DNA of 64,000 nucleotides from Symbiodinium natans (Eukaryota > Sar > Dinophyceae > Suessiales > Symbiodiniaceae): contig CAJNDS010002190.1 of assembly GCA_905221605.1 (NCBI GenBank), positions 843,421-907,420 on the forward strand, in the 5' to 3' direction. The notes under the pieces are model-generated. The model ran no database searches. It was given only the letters and a program-made list of their open reading frames with translations, and was not told the DNA's origin. Each line of letters opens with the position of its first letter. The first letter of the stretch is position 1. Shown here one piece after another: positions 28,298 to 38,885 of the stretch. The translations under genes and the position numbers were made by a program.

Positions 28298-29180
28298 GTG
28301 CGAGAGAAAGCGCACACCAGAGAAGTTAGGGGGATTTGGGGGGGGGGGTATCTGAATTTTCCTGTTCTGGGGTAAAAGGGCTGCAGGATATATTGTACCG
28401 AGAGCAGAGTAGCCTTGGTACTCTTAGCAAAACGGCGTTTCCTTAGCTCTGTTGTAGAAATCTCCAGGGTCGAAGGTTGGTTTGAATGGTTCTCGATTCG
28501 ATGTCCCGATTGCCCATGCAGCTCAAGGGACCTGGCCCCCAAAGTACCGTTCAAGATAGGTTTGGGGCTCAGAGTTTCGGCTTCAGGGTGCATGAGGTTC
28601 AGTTTTTTGGGTACCTGTTAAAATACCTAGATACCCCCACCTAGGCCTTTCAGGGGTACTTGGGGGGGGATTCCAAGCCCTGAGCTCCCACGGCATGCGG
28701 AGGCCCCAGAGCCGAGCACGCCACGATCCAGCAACCAGAAGTTGGATCAGAAGATTCTGAGGTGCCCGAGGGTGTGGTGCCCAGCTCATTTTGCTTTAAA
28801 AATTAGTTTAGGGTTCGAGGGTTTAGCCCGAGACCCGAAACCTTGTTGGGCTTGTTGCTTGGGGCGGAGGCCTGGGCTCTTGTGCAGTAGACTTTCGGGG
28901 CACCTGTAAGAATGGAATGAGCTTGTAACATATAGTCATGACCATTTCTCCAAATAGGGTTACCCTTAACAATACAATCCACCCCCAACACATTCTGGCG
29001 CTTGTTTTAGGGATCCCCAAAATGGGTAGCCCTACTTTGAGGAGCCCCAATATATTTTTTGTTTTCCATTACTCAGGGGAAGCTCTGAGCTGTGTTTGAA
29101 ATACCTGGGTCAAGGTTTGAAAATGATAAAACATGGGTTGCCTCACATTACTTCTCACGACTCGTTGAATCAAACCCAAT
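28298..29180. other. spacer, weak coding signals only
   Basis: The + strand frame at 28415-28540 (LAKRRFLSSVVEISRVEGWF) and several minus-strand ORFs overlap, with no motif or clear splice sites to decide. A G-run is at 28340. Confidence 0.4.
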
Positions 29181-29184
29181 GCCT

Positions 29185-29285
29185 AAATCCTAAACCCTAA
29201 ACCCTAAACCCTAAACCCTAAACCCTAAACCCTAAACCCTAAACCCTAAACCCCGAGCCCTGAGCCCTGAGCCCTAAGCCCGAAG
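29185..29285 (-). repeat. CCCTAAA array ending in CCCTGAG variants
   Basis: About fourteen units, the last four CCCTGAG or CCCTAAG. Confidence 0.9.
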
Positions 29286-29305
29286 CCCCCTGAAATCCAT
29301 GTGAG

Positions 29306-29368
29306 GTCGCTGGCATTCGGCTCCTGAGGCGGGCGACGTGCCGCCGACCACGCTTGGAGGTGGGGAAG
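29306..29368 (+). CDS. probable exon, unrecognised, basic
   Basis: Exactly 21 codons between GTGAG^GTC and a GC donor (AAG^GCTTTC); reads VAGIRLLRRATCRRPRLEVG then K. CCCTAAA precedes and follows. Confidence 0.5.
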
Positions 29369-29387
29369 GCTTTCGGGTTACGGGTTC

Positions 29388-29482
29388 CCTAAACCCTAAA
29401 CCCTAAACCCTAAACCCTAAACCCTAAACCCTAAACCCTAAACCCTAAACCCTAAACCCTAAACCCTAAACCCTAAACCCTT
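29388..29482 (-). repeat. CCCTAAA array
   Basis: About thirteen perfect units. Confidence 0.95.
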
Positions 29483-29500
29483 AGGGCTTATCAAGGAACT

Positions 29501-29660
29501 AAAGGAGGGACCCTTGCAAGGGACCCTTAGGGGCTTCTTTGGGGCTTCTTTGGGGGGGCTACTTGGGTATATAGGGACTATGTTAGGGACTATATAAGAT
29601 ATATAAGTGAGGGTTATAGATGGGAATAAGACATCAGGGTCCCTTCCCGAGGTCCCTCCG
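29501..29660. mobile_element. miniature inverted-repeat element, family H
   Basis: Left end AAAGGAGGGACCCTTGCAAG, right end CCCTTCCCGAGGTCCCTCCG; imperfectly complementary. TATA-rich middle. Confidence 0.65.
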
Positions 29661-30053
29661 TATATCCCTTAAGGTTAGGGTGCGGGAGCTTCGGTCAGAG
29701 GTTTGGGGATTTAGAGGTTAGGGGTCTAGAGTTTCCGGGGTTAGGGCTCAGGGTTTTGGAGTTTAGGGTTCAGTGTGTAGTGTAGGCTCATGCCTCTTTG
29801 TTTTTTTTTGGGCCTTGGGTTTCATAGTCTTGCTCGGGGTGGCGCGACCCGAGTGAAAGAGTGCCCTGAAACTCCGAGCCCCGGTAGGGCAGACACCCCA
29901 AACACCCCCGAAGCACAAAAGCCCCGAACGACTCCTGAAACCGAATCCCTAAAGCCTAAACCCTAAACCCTAAACCCCAAACCCCAAAACCCCAAACCCC
30001 AAACCCCAAACCCCAAACCCCAAACCCCAGCACCTGAGACCCGGAACTGTCAG

Positions 30054-30117
30054 GATTCTCCTGGGGCCATGTTGGAGGCCACGTGTCGGAAGGCCCCAAG
30101 GAAGAGCTCAAGGCCTG
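30054..30117 (+). CDS. probable exon, unrecognised
   Basis: Between TGTCAG^GAT and CCTG^GTAGGG; reads DSPGAMLEATCRKAPRKSSR then P. CCCTAAA/CCCCAAA before, TTTAGGG after. The donor GTAGGG lies in a mutated heptamer. Confidence 0.5.
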
Positions 30118-30118
30118 G

Positions 30119-30300
30119 TAGGGTTTAGGGTTTAGGGTTTAGGGTTTAGGGTTTAGGGTGTAGGGTTTAGGGTTTAGGGTTTAGGGTTTAGGGTTTTATG
30201 GTTTGAGGTTTGAGGGGTCAAGGTGTACAAAAGGTTTAAGTTAAGGGGTTAGCTTTTAGGATTTAGGGGCTTAGTTACGGCTTAGGGTTTAGCGTGTTAC
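30119..30300 (+). repeat. TTTAGGG array, then diverged
   Basis: About ten good units followed by a diverged tract. Confidence 0.9.
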
Positions 30301-30630
30301 GGTTTGGAGGTTTGACTTTGGGCTTAGAGTTTTGCGTGAGCTCAGTTGAACTAGAAACCCTCCACCAGCTGATACAAAGCTCTGCGATGGTTAACACACC
30401 CATCCCCATACACAAAGTGCTGTTGTGGAGTAGACTTTTAGACTTCAATAGACTCCGGGGTGCTAGGGTTCAAGTTTTTTCGGGTTTCGGTGGATCCAAC
30501 CCAAGGCTCGACACCTCACACCGAAGCAAGTCCAAGCTTGAAACCCTCAAGCCCTTAATCTTAAAACCCTTCCTGAAACCCTCAAACCCCGAAAGGTTGT
30601 CGTTCGCATGCTCTTGACATGTACAGGGGT
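30301..30630. other. no gene recognised
   Basis: A 107-codon frame (30294-30617) starts in heptamer-like sequence, has no motif and ends in a CCCTCAAG-rich stretch. Not called. Confidence 0.4.
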
Positions 30631-30634
30631 CTCC

Positions 30635-30759
30635 TAAACCCTAAACCCTAAACCCTAAACCCTAAACCCTAAACCCTAAACCCTAAACCCTAAACCCTAA
30701 ACCCTAAACCCTAAACCCTAAACCCTAAACCCTAAACCCTAAACCCTAAACCCTAAACC
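30635..30759 (-). repeat. CCCTAAA array
   Basis: About eighteen perfect units immediately before an acceptor. Confidence 0.95.
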
Positions 30760-30767
30760 GATCGCAG

Positions 30768-30821
30768 GACATCTCGGTTGAGCTGCAGCCCGAGATTGCA
30801 GTCGGCGGAGGCGCGCATTGA
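30768..30821 (+). CDS. probable last exon, unrecognised
   Basis: After CGATCGCAG the frame reads DISVELQPEIAVGGGAH and ends at TGA. CCCTAAA lies 8 bp upstream of the acceptor. Confidence 0.5.
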   Translation, partial: DISVELQPEIAVGGGAH

Positions 30822-30889
30822 ACCCGCTTTCGGTGTCCAGAGTTGTGGTCCCGTCTAGGGTTTAGGGTTTAGGATATCCTGGACTTAAC

Positions 30890-31226
30890 ACCTCAAACCC
30901 TTAAATCCCTCAACCCGTAGACCCTGCCCTTCAACCGCTACCCCCAAGAGTCATCAACCCTGAAACCCTCACAAACCCGTAAATGCCTAAGTCCTTAAAC
31001 CTTCACAAACCCCCAAAATCATTCCTCGACCCCTAAACCAAAAAAACCCCCTAAATTCCCAAGTTCTTGAATCCTTAAATCCTTTAACCCTTAAAACCCT
31101 AAACCCCTAAACCCTAAACCCCTAAACCCTAAACCCCCTAAACCCTAAACCCCCTAAACCCTACACCCCCTAAACCCTAAACCCTAAACCCCCTAAACCC
31201 TAAACCCTAAACCCTAAACCCCCTAA
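30890..31226 (-). repeat. diverged CCCTAAA tract ending in CCCCTAAA units
   Basis: From about 31080 an alternating CCCTAAA/CCCCCTAAA pattern. Confidence 0.9.
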
Positions 31227-31244
31227 GCCTCTGAGGACTACCAG

Positions 31245-31300
31245 ACCTGATCGGCGGGAACGAGCCCCAGAAGTGCGCAGAGCCGAAGCGGCCGGCAGAG
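31245..31300 (+). CDS. probable exon, unrecognised
   Basis: Between TACCAG^AC and a GC donor (CAGAG^GCGCC); reads LIGGNEPQKCAEPKRPAE. CCCTAAA before, TTTAGGG after. Confidence 0.5.
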
Positions 31301-31434
31301 GCGCCCCCTAAAAAAACCCTAAGCCCAAAACATAAAGCCCAAAACTCGAGGGTTTAGGGTTTAGGGTTTGGGGTTTAGGGTTTAGGGTTTAGGGTTTAGG
31401 GTTGACGGTTTAGGGTTTAGGGTTTAGGGTTAAT

Positions 31435-31575
31435 GGTCCCATCATATGGCGCCTTAACGGGGACCCCTTGGATACATATACCCGTTATCTACTCTATACA
31501 ACTCAAGTGCCCACCCACACATCAGAACCCTTTTAAAGAGGGTAAGGGACCAGTGAAGAGGGTAGGGGACCATAT
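31435..31575 (-). mobile_element. family C, reverse copy
   Basis: ATGGTCCCATCATATGGCGC, then CTCTATACAACTCAAGTGCC and CAGAACCCTTTTAAAG, GGTAAGGGACC; all in reverse order relative to 39073. Confidence 0.55.
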
Positions 31576-31594
31576 TAAGGGACCATGAACTCTA

Positions 31595-31965
31595 CCCCCT
31601 AAACCCTAAACCCTAAACCCTAAACCCTAAACCCTAAACCCTAAACCCTAAACCCTAAACCCTTTATGTAAGGTTGGAACCAGGATGGGCCCTAAGTATG
31701 GCCCCTTACCCTAGTTCATGGGGATCCGAAGTGTGGGCCCTTATTCTATGTAGTACATATACATATACATATACATATGCATATACATATACATATATAT
31801 ATAAGTTATATACCCAGGCTAAGGGCCCATACTTGGAACCCTAGAAAAACCTCAAACTTCTGAACCCCAAAACCGGTTTCGGTGTTCGGCTGCAAGTATT
31901 GCTTGGAAGGCTTAAAGGTTGCTGGGCTCTAGGCGTTTCGGCCTGAGGGTTGAGGACGTCTTACT
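31595..31965. other. CCCTAAA array and TA/CATA-rich spacer
   Basis: Array at 31595-31665, then a diverged family C relative around 31670-31840 with a CATATA simple repeat at about 31755-31803. Confidence 0.6.
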
Positions 31966-32414
31966 GGTTTAGGGTTTGGGGTTTAGGGGCTAGGGTTTAG
32001 GTTTCGGGTTTAGGGTTTAGCGCTTTGGCACCAAGGCTCTAGACAACCCGACGGTGTTTTCCTTTCCTTCTTTTGAATGCTGTTCGGGTGCCACCCTCAC
32101 CGTAAGTCTGCTGACACCGAAGACAGCCTTCCATGAGTTCTCTAAATTGTGGCCCCTTTTGGGGGGCACCCTGCATGTTTATGGTTTTAGGGCTTCAGGG
32201 TTTTTGGGTCTTGGGGTCTTTGGGGTTTTTGCAGTTTTTGGTTTTTTTGGGGTGCTTGGCAGGTTTGTAGGGCTCAAGATGATAGGGGTCGCCTTATGAT
32301 AGCGACCCCCAAAGGGACCCCACATCTTCGAGAAGCCCCATGGCCCTTCAACCCGGCAGTCCTAAACCGCCGGAGCCCTGAGCCCCTTAAACCCCTAAAC
32401 CCCCCAAGGCCCTC
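31966..32414. other. spacer, diverged TTTAGGG
   Basis: The ORF 32054-32299 begins in unique sequence (SFPSFECCSGATLTVSLLTP) and runs into GGGTTTTTGG repeats; no supported exon. A hairpin-like GGGGTCGCC...GCGACCCC is at 32286-32309. Confidence 0.4.
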
Positions 32415-32532
32415 AACCCTAAACCCTAAACCCTATAGTCCTAAACCCTAAACCCTAAACCCTAAACCCTAAACCCTAAACCCTAAACCCTAAACCCTAA
32501 ACCCTAAACCCTAAACCCTAAACCCTAAACCC
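32415..32532 (-). repeat. CCCTAAA array
   Basis: About sixteen units. Confidence 0.95.
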
Positions 32533-32643
32533 CTGGGACCCAGAGTAGGCCCTGATTCCCTTTCTCTTGGGGTTCAGGTTCCCGTATCAGCCTCTTTAAA
32601 CCAAAAAAGAGTACCCTTTTATTCCCAGGTTACTCTTGGGTCT
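32533..32643 (+). mobile_element. miniature element, family B
   Basis: CTGGGACCCAGAGTAGGCCC at the left and GGTTACTCTTGGGTCTA at the right, as in the copies at 49871 and 59582; interior TTTAAACCAAAAAAGAGTAC. Its left end abuts the array. Confidence 0.75.
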
Positions 32644-32674
32644 AAACCCTAAACCTTACACCCTAAAGCTCTAG

Positions 32675-32714
32675 AGGCCGAAGCTTCTCCACTGGAGCCA
32701 CCAGCCACGAAGAG
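32675..32714 (+). CDS. possible exon, unrecognised
   Basis: Between CTCTAG^AG and AAGAG^GTTTGC; reads AEASPLEPPATK. Short. Confidence 0.4.
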
Positions 32715-33419
32715 GTTTGCTGCGGGACGGGGGTGGGGGTTTCGGGGAAGTTCCGCAAAAGATCAAGGCGGATTTGCTGTTTAGGGTTGAGAGTTTAGGG
32801 TTCAGGGTTCAGGGTTTAGGGTTTAGGGGACAACGTGTACAAAACACGACAGATTACAAGAACAAATGAGGCAGAATAGGAGAAAGCAGAAGAAGGGGAA
32901 CATCCACAAGCCACTCGAGTTGGCTGATGAGAGGGGATGCCACAATTTGAGCCGTACAACCCGAAACCCGAGATGGAAGATGTACCCATCCACCCGCACC
33001 AGTAGGTTACGAATGCCTACGCTCTAGACGAATACCTCCCTCGACCCTAATCCGTAAACTGTCCGTAAACTCCATAACCCGGGGTCCACCGTTTTCGTGT
33101 GGTCCAGTAGCCCCTAAACTCTAAACCCTAAACCCTAAACCGGGGTCCACCTTTTGTGCGTTAGATCTCCTCCTGTGTCTGCAGGTGGAGTTTTGCAGTG
33201 GTCCAAGGTGATTCATGTGCGTTGTCTTAGTTTAGGGCTTGTGGAGGGTCAACTGTGAACCATAGCCCTCAACCCTAGAGCCTAGGCCCTGACAACCTCC
33301 AAGCCTTGCCATGTACACTGTACACCCTATTCACAACCCATCAGACCCCTAGAAACCCCGCAAATCGTGAACCCTAGACCCCAAAACGCCAAGCCCTGTA
33401 GTATAAGCCCAAAAACCCT
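32715..33419. other. spacer
   Basis: TTTAGGG remnants near 32780-32828, then unique sequence. A phrase CGGGGTCCACC is repeated (33079, 33140) around a short CCCTAAA insert at about 33112-33138. No exon recognised. Confidence 0.45.
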
Positions 33420-33646
33420 AAACCCCCAGCCCCAAACCCCAAACCCGAGACCCCAAACCCTAAACCCTAAACCCCCAACCCTAAACCCCAAACCCCAAAC
33501 CCTAAACCCTAACCCCTAACCCCTAACCCCTAAACCCTAAACCCTAAACCCTAAACCCCCAACCCTAAACCCCAAACCCTAAACCCCAAACCCTAAACCC
33601 CAAACCCCACAACCCTAAACCCTAAACCCTAAACCCTAAACCCTTA
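33420..33646 (-). repeat. CCCTAAA array with CCCCAAA and CCCCTAA variants
   Basis: Long mixed array. Confidence 0.95.
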
Positions 33647-33650
33647 AGAG

Positions 33651-33726
33651 CTTCGGCTCCAGGCGTGCCGACCCAGAGGATGCCAAAGCCGAAATCGCGC
33701 GGATCCTGCAGGCGCCCTGCGGGCGA
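33651..33726 (+). CDS. internal exon, unrecognised
   Basis: Between TTAAGAG^C and GGGCGA^GTTTTTGGG; 76 nt. Reads FGSRRADPEDAKAEIARILQ then APCGR, a convincing amphipathic helix. CCCTAAA before, TTTAGGG-type sequence after, with the donor in the first degenerate unit. Confidence 0.65.
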
Positions 33727-34200
33727 GTTTTTGGGTTTTTTTGGGGTTTAGGGTTTAGGGTTTAGGGTTCAGGGGGATTTTGGGGTTTGGGAGTTTTGGG
33801 GGTTTAGGGTATCGGCTTTCGGGCTGAGGGTTTAGGGGGGTTTGGGGGTTTTGGGGTTTACGGTTTAGGGTTTCGGGTTTAGGTCTTAGGGGGGTTTTGG
33901 GGTTTGGGGTTTTTGGGGGTTAAGGGTTTTGGGGTTTGGGGCTTTGTGGCTTTGGGGGGTTTAGGGTTTTTGGGGTGTGCTGTTTAAAGTTTCGGGTTGA
34001 CACGGACTTGGAGTCAATGCGATCAATATAATTTAAAGTTTACGGTTTGGGGTTTAGGGTTTGGGGCTTGGGGTTAAGTTGTGTAATAAGGGGTTTGGGG
34101 TTTAGGGTTTGATATTTCGGGTTTGAGGTCTAGGGTTTAGGGGGTTTCGGGGTTCAGGGTTTAGGGTTTGTGGTGTGGGGGTTCAGGTGGAGAGTTTGCA
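33727..34200 (+). repeat. diverged TTTAGGG/GGGGTTT tract
   Basis: G- and T-rich, poorly conserved units; no coding frame. Confidence 0.8.
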
Positions 34201-34212
34201 GGTAGTCTCCAG

Positions 34213-34317
34213 CTCCTGTGCGGCATGCAGCTCAACAACGAGCCCTGTGACAAAGGGACTCTTCGGTACATGGACATTCTGTCCCAAGTAGACCGCTTGA
34301 ATGCGCCGGCTATCTGA
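34213..34317 (+). CDS. probable last exon, unrecognised
   Basis: After CTCCAG the frame reads LLCGMQLNNEPCDKGTLRYM then DILSQVDRLNAPAI and TGA, 35 codons. Two minus-strand ORFs overlap and are treated as shadows because neighbours are all on +. Confidence 0.5.
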   Translation, partial: LLCGMQLNNEPCDKGTLRYMDILSQVDRLNAPAI

Positions 34318-34429
34318 GTATGCTCCATGGGCCGGGCTTTCAGGAGCAGCTGCTGCAAGAGCTACGCTGCTGCTCCGCGTCATCAAAAGAAACACGTCGA
34401 ATGAACATGGGACAAAAGCGTCATTTAAA

Positions 34430-34590
34430 CCCTAAACCCCAAACCCCAAACCCTAAACCCCAAACCCTAAACCCTAAACCCTAAACCCTAGACCCTAGAC
34501 CCTAGACCCTAGACCCTAAACCCTAAACCCTAAACCCTAAACCCTAGACCCTAGACCCTAGACCCTAAACCCTAAATCCTAAACCCTAAG
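34430..34590 (-). repeat. CCCTAAA array with CCCTAGA blocks
   Basis: Two separate runs of CCCTAGA (about 34487-34516 and 34545-34565) inside CCCTAAA units. Confidence 0.95.
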
Positions 34591-34894
34591 CTGCGAACAA
34601 CTGAAAACCAAGAGGGAGGGAGGCGGGGAGGGGGGATCCTGCACTGACCCTCAGCCATACCAAACCCTAAATGCAGGTCAGGGCCCCTTGGTTGGCGTTC
34701 CTCTTCTTTTTGTTAACACGGTCAGCTGTCTAGATTTGTGGTCCTTTTTCGAGTGCTTAAAGTAAGAGGTTCCGCCTTATAATAAGGACCTCAAAAGGGA
34801 CCATATTTTAGAGAAGGGACCACATAACCTTCGCACATTAAATTACTAAACTCTATAAGCCCTAAACTTCTAGGTCCTAACCCTTGCATGCAGG
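34591..34894. other. spacer
   Basis: GGGAGG-rich stretch and sequence resembling the family I interior (CCTTATAATAAGGACC at 34773). No gene seen. Confidence 0.45.
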
Positions 34895-35010
34895 GGCACC
34901 CTAGTTTTAAATGGGATTGTAAAGGCCCTAAAATGGGTTATAAGGCTTACTATGTAGGTTATAACTCCCTTAACTGAAATTAGTATAGCAAGGGATGCCT
35001 TTCATGTACC
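34895..35010 (+). mobile_element. dispersed repeat, family J
   Basis: GGCACCCTAGTTTTAAATGG, GGGTTATAAGGCTTACTA and GGTTATAACTCCC; matched at 60228-60345 and, inverted, at 35655-35740. It runs into CCCTAAA units. Confidence 0.6.
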
Positions 35011-35102
35011 CCTAAACCCTAAACCCTAAACCCTAAACCCTAAACCCTGGGCTCAGGGTTTAGGGTTTGGCGTAATATCGAGAACGTTCCCTCAATCGCC
35101 AG

Positions 35103-35153
35103 GTCCCGGAGCAGCAGCCCGAATGGGGACTGGAGGCTCGTGTTGTTTTGAGA
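35103..35153 (+). CDS. probable exon, unrecognised
   Basis: Seventeen codons between TCGCCAG and a GC donor (AGA^GCTTAAGG); reads VPEQQPEWGLEARVVLR. Confidence 0.45.
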
Positions 35154-35233
35154 GCTTAAGGTGGGGTTTAGGGTTTAGGGTTGAGGGTTTAGGGCGGAGG
35201 GTTGAAGAAGAGTTGGGGTTTAGGGTTTGATTC

Positions 35234-35321
35234 TGGGATGTTCCCCCTCTACTACCAGGGATAAGAGTACCCCTGATGATACTCCCTATTCAGGACTGTA
35301 AGTACAAGGGGGTCCATCCCA
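35234..35321. mobile_element. miniature inverted-repeat element, family A
   Basis: 88 bp, ends TGGGATGTTCCCCC and GGGGGTCCATCCCA; imperfect terminal inverted repeats that continue inward. Related to 63814-63910. Confidence 0.75.
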
Positions 35322-35654
35322 AGTTTGGGGTTTAGGGTTTAGGGTTTAGAGTTTAGGGTTTAGGGTTTAGGGTCTGTGGACTCCAGGGACTCCAGGGCTT
35401 GAGGGTTCTGGGTGTTTCGTGTCAGTTGTGAACGTATGAAGCCTAGACCCTGCGCCCTAAAGGGTTTAGTGTTTAGGGTTTAGGGTTTAGGGTTTAGGGT
35501 TTAGGTTTTAGGGGCCCTAAACCCTAAACACCATCAAGCCAAAGCAGGGTTCCCAATGTTCCATGCCCGGGCTACTAAGGGCCAGGCGCCAAGCCCTTGA
35601 CCTCTGACCCCCTTCCCCTAAACGTCACCAGCAATCTCCCAAAGCCCGAACTAA
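35322..35654. other. short TTTAGGG arrays and unique spacer
   Basis: Arrays at about 35333-35372 and 35465-35510. No exon recognised. Confidence 0.5.
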
Positions 35655-35740
35655 ATAGTAAGGCTTATCACCCATTTTAGGGCCCTTATAATCCTATTTA
35701 TAACTAGGGGACCCCTACATGTATATAGGCCCATCCACTC
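35655..35740 (-). mobile_element. family J, reverse copy
   Basis: AGTAAGGCTTATCACCC, TTTTAGGGCCCTTATAATCC and CCTACATG, the reverse of 34895 and 60228. Confidence 0.55.
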
Positions 35741-35929
35741 CCAAGTCCTACGCCCTAAACTCCGAGCCCTCAACCCCTGCGCGCTTATACCCTAAACCCT
35801 ACGCCCTAAACTTCCTGAGTTTTCTGAACCCCGAAACCCTCAAACCTCAACCCCGAACCCTCAAACCTCAACCCCAAACCCTAAACCCGAAACCCTAAAC
35901 CCTAAACCCTAAACTTCCTCTGGGTGGAG

Positions 35930-35989
35930 GCCCTCGGCCTGCAGCCGCCCCCGGAAGGTGCAGAGGCGGCCGTGCGCGCCGCAGCCAAG
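35930..35989 (+). CDS. internal exon, unrecognised
   Basis: Exactly 20 codons between GTGGAG^GCC and a GC donor (AAG^GCTTGC); reads ALGLQPPPEGAEAAVRAAAK. CCCTAAA before, TTTAGGG after. Confidence 0.6.
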
Positions 35990-35999
35990 GCTTGCTTTT

Positions 36000-36350
36000 G
36001 GGGTTTAGGGTTTAGGGTTTAGGGTCTAGGGTTTAGGGTTTAGGGTTTAGGGTTTAGGGTTTGGGGTTAGGGGTTAGGGGTTAGGGGTTAGGGGTTAGGG
36101 GTTAGCGTTGATGTTTAGGGTTTCGGGCTTAGGGTTTAGGGTTAGGGTTTCATCGCTTGTGGGGCTTTAGGGGCTTTAGGGGTGTGACTGCTTCGGGTTT
36201 GTAGGGGTTGAGGGTTAGACGAGATTAGGGTTTCAGCGCTTTGGTTGTAGGCCTTATGCGCTCCCTTGCACATAACGTATCCCCAAGCCCCTAGCACCCT
36301 AAAACCTCTAAGCGCCCTTAGGAAACGCCAGAATGGTATGAGCGCCGCGA
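36000..36350 (+). repeat. TTTAGGG array with a GGGGTTA block, then spacer
   Basis: Units to about 36065, then seven GGGGTTA repeats, then diverged sequence. Confidence 0.85.
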
Positions 36351-36354
36351 TTCA

Positions 36355-36452
36355 AGATCCCTAAACTCTAAACCCTAAACCCTAAACCCTAAACCCTAAA
36401 CCCTAAACCCTAAACCCTAAACTTCTTAAACCCTAAACCCTAAACCCTAAAC
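36355..36452 (-). repeat. CCCTAAA array
   Basis: About thirteen units with one CTTCTTAAA. Confidence 0.95.
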
Positions 36453-37140
36453 CGGGTGAGTCCGCAAGGTCGGCGGGGCTAGGGCTGAGGTTTTCGGGGC
36501 CCGCGGCCGTGTAGGTTGGGCAGTAGCAACCTCGAAGCCCCAAACGCTTCCTCCCCCACCCATTTAAAACCCGAAACCCTTAAAAATCTGAAAGTCCTGA
36601 AGCCCTGCAAACCCGGTAAACCCTATAAACCTTATATACCCCGTAGACCCAGTACTCCTAAACCCCAAACCCTAAACTTAAACCCTAAACCCTAAACCCC
36701 TGGGCCCTGAACCTTAACCCGCCTTTAAAACCTTTAACCCTAAACCCTTCAATGCCCTAACAACCCTAGCCCGAAGAACCCTAAAACCCAAAAGCCTTAA
36801 ACCCTAAAAGCCCTAACCTCCCCCCCCCCCCCCCCCCCAAACAAAAAAAAAAAAGAAAACCTGAACCCCAAGAACCCTCAAGAAACCCTAAAGGCCCTTA
36901 AACCCTAAACGCCCTAAATCGCTAAACGCCCTAAAAACCCGAAAACCCCTAAAGACCCTAAAAAACCCCAAAGGCCCCAAAGCCCTGAAACCCCTAAAAA
37001 GCCTAAAACCCTAAAATCCCTAAACAATCCTACAATCCCTAAGATCCCTCAAGCCCGAAACTAAACGCCCAAAAACCCCGAACCCTTTAAGCCCACTCCC
37101 TAAACCCTAAACCCTAAAGCCCTAAACCCTAAACCCTAAA
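36453..37140. other. diverged CCCTAAA tract, C-run and A-run
   Basis: Degenerate heptamers over about 600 bp. A pure C-run at about 36820-36838 is followed by an A-rich run. No exon seen. Confidence 0.7.
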
Positions 37141-37153
37141 CGCCCACTATGAG

Positions 37154-37205
37154 AGCCTCGGATCTGTGACGGAAGGCCTTCCGCTCAATGGCCCGATCCT
37201 GGTCG
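37154..37205 (+). CDS. probable exon, unrecognised
   Basis: Between CTATGAG^AGC and a GC donor (GTCG^GCATTACC); reads SLGSVTEGLPLNGPILV. CCCTAAA flanks on both sides. Confidence 0.5.
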
Positions 37206-37264
37206 GCATTACCCTAAACCCTAAACCCTAAACCCTAAACCCTAAACCCTGGTCAGCTGAGGCT

Positions 37265-37690
37265 GCTTAGGTTCTAGTCTGTAGAGGAGGGCATTTAGGG
37301 TTTCGGGCTTAGGGCGTAGGGTCTAGGGATTTGGGTTTAGGAAGTTTCGGGTTCAGGGTTTAGGAAGTTTAGGGTTTAGGGCTTCGGGTTTAGGAAGCAG
37401 GAAGTTTAGGTTTTGGGAAGTTTAGGGTTTAGGATTCAGGGTTTAGGGTTTGGGCACTTAAGACTTCGTCGGGTCTGGGGTACTCGGGGGCATAGGGGAG
37501 TAGGGTTTAAGGTTCAGGGCCTGTGGGTTCTTTAGGGTTTAGGGTTTAGGGTTTAGGGTTTAGTGTTTAGGGTAGGGCGTTGAAGGTGTCGGGCTTGGGT
37601 CTCAGGGTGCATGAGGATACTGTATTGGTACTTTGGGCTTAGAGTTTCAAATCTTGGGGTTTGGGGTTTAGGGTTGGGGTTTGAGTTTGG
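37265..37690 (+). repeat. diverged TTTAGGG tract
   Basis: Includes several AGGAAGTTT variants (37337-37425) and a short perfect array at about 37535-37565. Confidence 0.8.
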
Positions 37691-37692
37691 GG

Positions 37693-37790
37693 CTAGGACC
37701 CGGAGTAGGCCCTCACTTCCATGTTTTGGGGTTGGGGTTCCCTTAGAATCCTCTTAAAACCAAAAAGGGTACCCTTTTATTCCTAGAGGT
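37693..37790 (+). mobile_element. family B, right end lost
   Basis: CTAGGACCCGGAGTAGGCCC, GGGTTCCC, TTAAAACCAAAAAGGGTACC and TTTTATTCCTAG in family order. Confidence 0.65.
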
Positions 37791-37985
37791 TGCCTTCATA
37801 AATTTGCTTGCAACCTCTCATGAATCAAGCAAACCTCCTCCTGATGAAGATGGAATCCTAAACCCTGAGCCCTAAACCCTGAACCCTGAACACCTCGTAG
37901 ACTTCCCAAGCCCAATGTTAGGAGAGCGGTTCGGGGTTTTGGGATTCGGGCCCTTTCGGTTTTTGACTTTTACTCTCCTAAACAG

Positions 37986-38041
37986 AGGCAAGATACACCC
38001 CGACGGGCGCCAGCGCCTGACAGAGGAGGACCGGAGTCAGG
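37986..38041 (+). CDS. probable exon, unrecognised
   Basis: Between TAAACAG^A and CAGG^GTCAAGG; reads GKIHPDGRQRLTEEDRSQ. Hydrophilic. Confidence 0.5.
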
Positions 38042-38049
38042 GTCAAGGT

Positions 38050-38515
38050 CTAGGCTTTAGGGGTTAGGAACCCTGGGTACAGAAACCCCAAACCCTACAT
38101 GCTCTACTTGACGGCTCATGTGTGTTTTTCGTGCGGTGACAAGTGGGCTCCAGAAGCTTCAGTGCTGTTCTAGGTGTTTCAAAGCTGCACTTATCTCTGT
38201 AGCTACCCTTGATTCTTCAAGTAGGAATGATGGGGTTAGGTAGTTGGGTCTGCGAAGATCCTTCGAGATCTGCCTCATATTAAGCTGGGTATTGCTTTGG
38301 GATAATTTTAAATTTCCCTGCTTCCCCTTTTAAGGGAACCTATTCATAGACAATGTTCAAAGGACTTTAGAGCAACACCCAGTAAGTCATGCTTCCAGCC
38401 TTGAATCTCGCGGGAGACCCTGCGCACCTTGCTCCCGCCAAAGGCCTGTCTGCCCTAACCCTGCCCCAAACCAGAATACCCAAACCCTACACAAAGTCTC
38501 TCGTCCACTTGGATC
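38050..38515. other. unique spacer
   Basis: No exon recognised; part near 38288-38345 resembles family K (GGGATAATTTTAAATTTCCC). Confidence 0.45.
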
Positions 38516-38517
38516 AT

Positions 38518-38622
38518 CCTAAACCCTAAACCCTAAACCCTAAACCCTAAACCCTAAACCCTAAACCCTAAACCCTAAACCCTAAACCCTAAACCCTAAA
38601 CCCTAAACCCTAAACCCTAAAC
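38518..38622 (-). repeat. CCCTAAA array
   Basis: About fifteen perfect units. Confidence 0.97.
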
Positions 38623-38885
38623 CCACAACATGGGCCTGCACTGTCATAGGTTCAACCTTGCACCCCCATAAGGCCCGTTTGGTTCTCCTTGACATACCTG
38701 AAGAACCCAAAACCCACCCTTCTTTTAGGTAGGAGGATACGATGCCTTACAGGAACCTTAAGTACTTAAGTAATCCACAAATTGCCGGGCAGGGGTTGGG
38801 CCTGATTTGAGCAGGCATGCAAAAAACTACCTAGCTTGGTGCCTGAATGAAGGCTACTGCAAATTGGAGTTCGTGGGGATCACAT
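38623..38885. other. unique spacer, nothing recognised
   Basis: No frame or repeat of note. Confidence 0.45.

Noticed and set aside
28228-28593. Minus-strand ORF of 121 codons
   Set aside because: Overlaps a + exon with good splice sites (28240-28297); no motif.
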